A stretch of 64,000 nt of DNA, from NCBI RefSeq assembly GCF_002799155.1, contig NZ_NERD01000002.1, forward strand, positions 558,001 to 622,000. Reading direction: 5' to 3'. The stretch comes from Stenotrophomonas maltophilia (GTDB taxonomy: Bacteria > Pseudomonadota > Gammaproteobacteria > Xanthomonadales > Xanthomonadaceae). Numbering within the stretch: position 1 is the first letter of the stretch; every line of letters starts with the position of its first letter. Shown one piece after another: positions 62,838 to 64,000 of the stretch. A program made the position numbers and the translations under genes. Below the pieces are notes generated by a model, which ran no database searches, had not been told where the DNA came from, and was given only the letters and a program-made list of their open reading frames with translations.

Positions 62838-64000
62838 TCACCCCAGCAGCTTGCGGACCTTGGTCAGCGCGGTCATGAACCGCTCGATCTCGGCGTGCGT
62901 GTTGTAGAACGCCAGCGAGGCACGGCAGGTGGCGGCGACGCCGAAGTACTGCAGCAGCGGGTGCGCGCAGTGCTGGCCCGAACGCACGGCCACGCCTTCC
63001 AGGTCGAGCAGGGTGGCCAGGTCATGGGCATGCGCGCCATCGATCAGGAACGAGACCACGGCGGCCTTCTCCGGTGCCTCGCCGATGATGCGCAGGCCGT
63101 CGACGCGGCGCAGCTCTTCGGTGAAGTGCGCCAGCAGTTCGGCTTCGCGCGCTTCCACGTTCTCCTGGCCGAGCTGCTGCAGATAGTTGGCGGCCACGCC
63201 CAGGCCGATGAAGCCGGCGATGTTCGGGGTGCCGGCTTCGAACTTGTGCGGGGCATCGTTGAATACGGTGCCGTCGAAGCTGACTTCCTTGATCATCTCG
63301 CCACCACCGAGGAACGGCGGCATCGCGTCCAGATGCTCGCGGCGCGCCCACAGTGCGCCGGTGCCGGTCGGGCCGCACATCTTGTGGCCGGTGATGGCGT
63401 AGAAGTCGCAGCCGATCGCGGCGACGTCGACCTTGCGGTGCGGCACCGCCTGCGAGCCATCGACCACCGTGACGATGCCGCGCTTGCGTGCTTCACGGCA
63501 GATCTCGCGCACCGGGTTGACCGTGCCCAGCACGTTGGAGACATGGGTGACGGCGAGCAGCTTGACCTCCGGGGTCATCGCTGCGCGCAGCGCATCCAGG
63601 TCCAGCGCGCCATCGGGGGTGATCTCGGCCACGCGGATGGTGGCGCCGGTACGCTGCGCGACCAGCTGCCACGGCACGATGTTGGCGTGGTGCTCCATGC
63701 GCGTGATCAGGATCACATCACCGGCCTTCAGCCGCGGCAGCGCCCACGAGTAGGCCACCAGGTTGATGGCGAAGGTGGTGCCACTGCACAGCACCAGGTC
63801 GCTGGGGCGCACGTTGAGGAAGCGCGCCAGCGTGTTGCGCGCGCCTTCGTAGGCATCGGTGGCTTCGCTGCCCAGCGCATGCACGGCGCGGCTGACGTTG
63901 GCGTTGTAGCGTCGGTAGAACTCGTCCACCGCGCCGATCACCTGCACCGGCTTCTGGCCGGTGTTGGCATTGTCGAAATAGACCAGCGGCTTGCCGTGCA
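62838..64000 (-). CDS. sufS: Cysteine desulfurase SufS (5' partial)
   Basis: The frame is open to the right edge and reads HGKPLVYFDNANTGQKPVQV, so the true start is outside. The PLP lysine lies in ITGHKMCGPTGTGALW, and the catalytic Cys in RSGQHCAHPLLQ; both fit class II SufS. The enzyme supplies sulphur for Fe-S assembly through SufE/U. The beginning has DNANTGQKP where relatives have DNAATTQKP. It converges on RAYT type 2. Confidence 0.95.
   Translation of the reverse strand, partial: HGKPLVYFDNANTGQKPVQVIGAVDEFYRRYNANVSRAVHALGSEATDAYEGARNTLARFLNVRPSDLVLCSGTTFAINLVAYSWALPRLKAGDVILITRMEHHANIVPWQLVAQRTGATIRVAEITPDGALDLDALRAAMTPEVKLLAVTHVSNVLGTVNPVREICREARKRGIVTVVDGSQAVPHRKVDVAAIGCDFYAITGHKMCGPTGTGALWARREHLDAMPPFLGGGEMIKEVSFDGTVFNDAPHKFEAGTPNIAGFIGLGVAANYLQQLGQENVEAREAELLAHFTEELRRVDGLRIIGEAPEKAAVVSFLIDGAHAHDLATLLDLEGVAVRSGQHCAHPLLQYFGVAATCRASLAFYNTHAEIERFMTALTKVRKLLG

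Overview
The window is high-GC gammaproteobacterial DNA and reads as a chromosome segment of the Stenotrophomonas maltophilia complex (Xanthomonadaceae). The evidence is a soxR gene divergent from an mfsA-type MFS exporter, the rpoN-hpf-ptsN-hprK-rapZ-PTS cluster, and many short palindromic repeats of the SMAG/REP kind with two REP-associated transposases (RAYTs). There is no sign of a prophage, IS element, CRISPR array, rRNA or tRNA. Both ends cut a gene: a lipase-like hydrolase at the left and sufS at the right.

Layout. 1-8.8 kb: hydrolase, mfsA/soxR, an SDR with a divergent LysR regulator, proC-yggS, and the twitching ATPases pilT and pilU. 8.8-17 kb: aldo/keto reductase, LysR regulator, small metabolic and membrane genes, and yqgE-ruvX-pyrB. 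17-23.2 kb: the first RAYT with its REPs, a lipoprotein esterase, mgtE, ptsI-ptsH-IIA. 23.2-31 kb, minus strand: rapZ, hprK, ptsN, hpf, rpoN, lptB-lptA-lptC, kdsC, kdsD, which joins LPS export, sigma-54 and the regulatory PTS. 31-41 kb: ibaG-murA, two tandem DUF3108 proteins, purN and purM, DUF2066-perM-hda. 41-48.5 kb: two large structured repeats, murU-amgK, an M20 dipeptidase, a ComEA-like protein, a probable GGA-rich regulatory RNA, two L,D-transpeptidases and HutD. 48.5-61 kb, minus strand: two Fur-box iron-uptake blocks. 61-64 kb: Rieske protein, GNAT, second RAYT and sufS.

The iron region forms one theme. A Fur box lies upstream of a small exported protein and a CirA-like receptor. A candidate electron-transfer set follows (PepSY membrane protein, DUF2271, DUF4198, ApbE, membrane-anchored flavoprotein reductase). 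A second Fur box precedes a PiuA-like receptor, then a sel1-repeat gene and piuC. The sel1 gene carries a 10-bp tandem duplication that shifts its frame.

The most unusual non-coding signals are three. First, a roughly 270-nt region (45601-45875) has 12 GGA motifs, many in small hairpin loops, and ends in a strong stem, as expected of a CsrB/RsmX-type RNA that sequesters RsmA/CsrA. Second, two oppositely oriented elements (41037-41140 and 41303-41406) share a 26-bp stem and 52-nt loop, with compensatory base changes in inner hairpins that display ATGGA loops. Third, two RAYT genes each sit between copies of a different REP family, and each takes all or part of its stop codon from the downstream REP.
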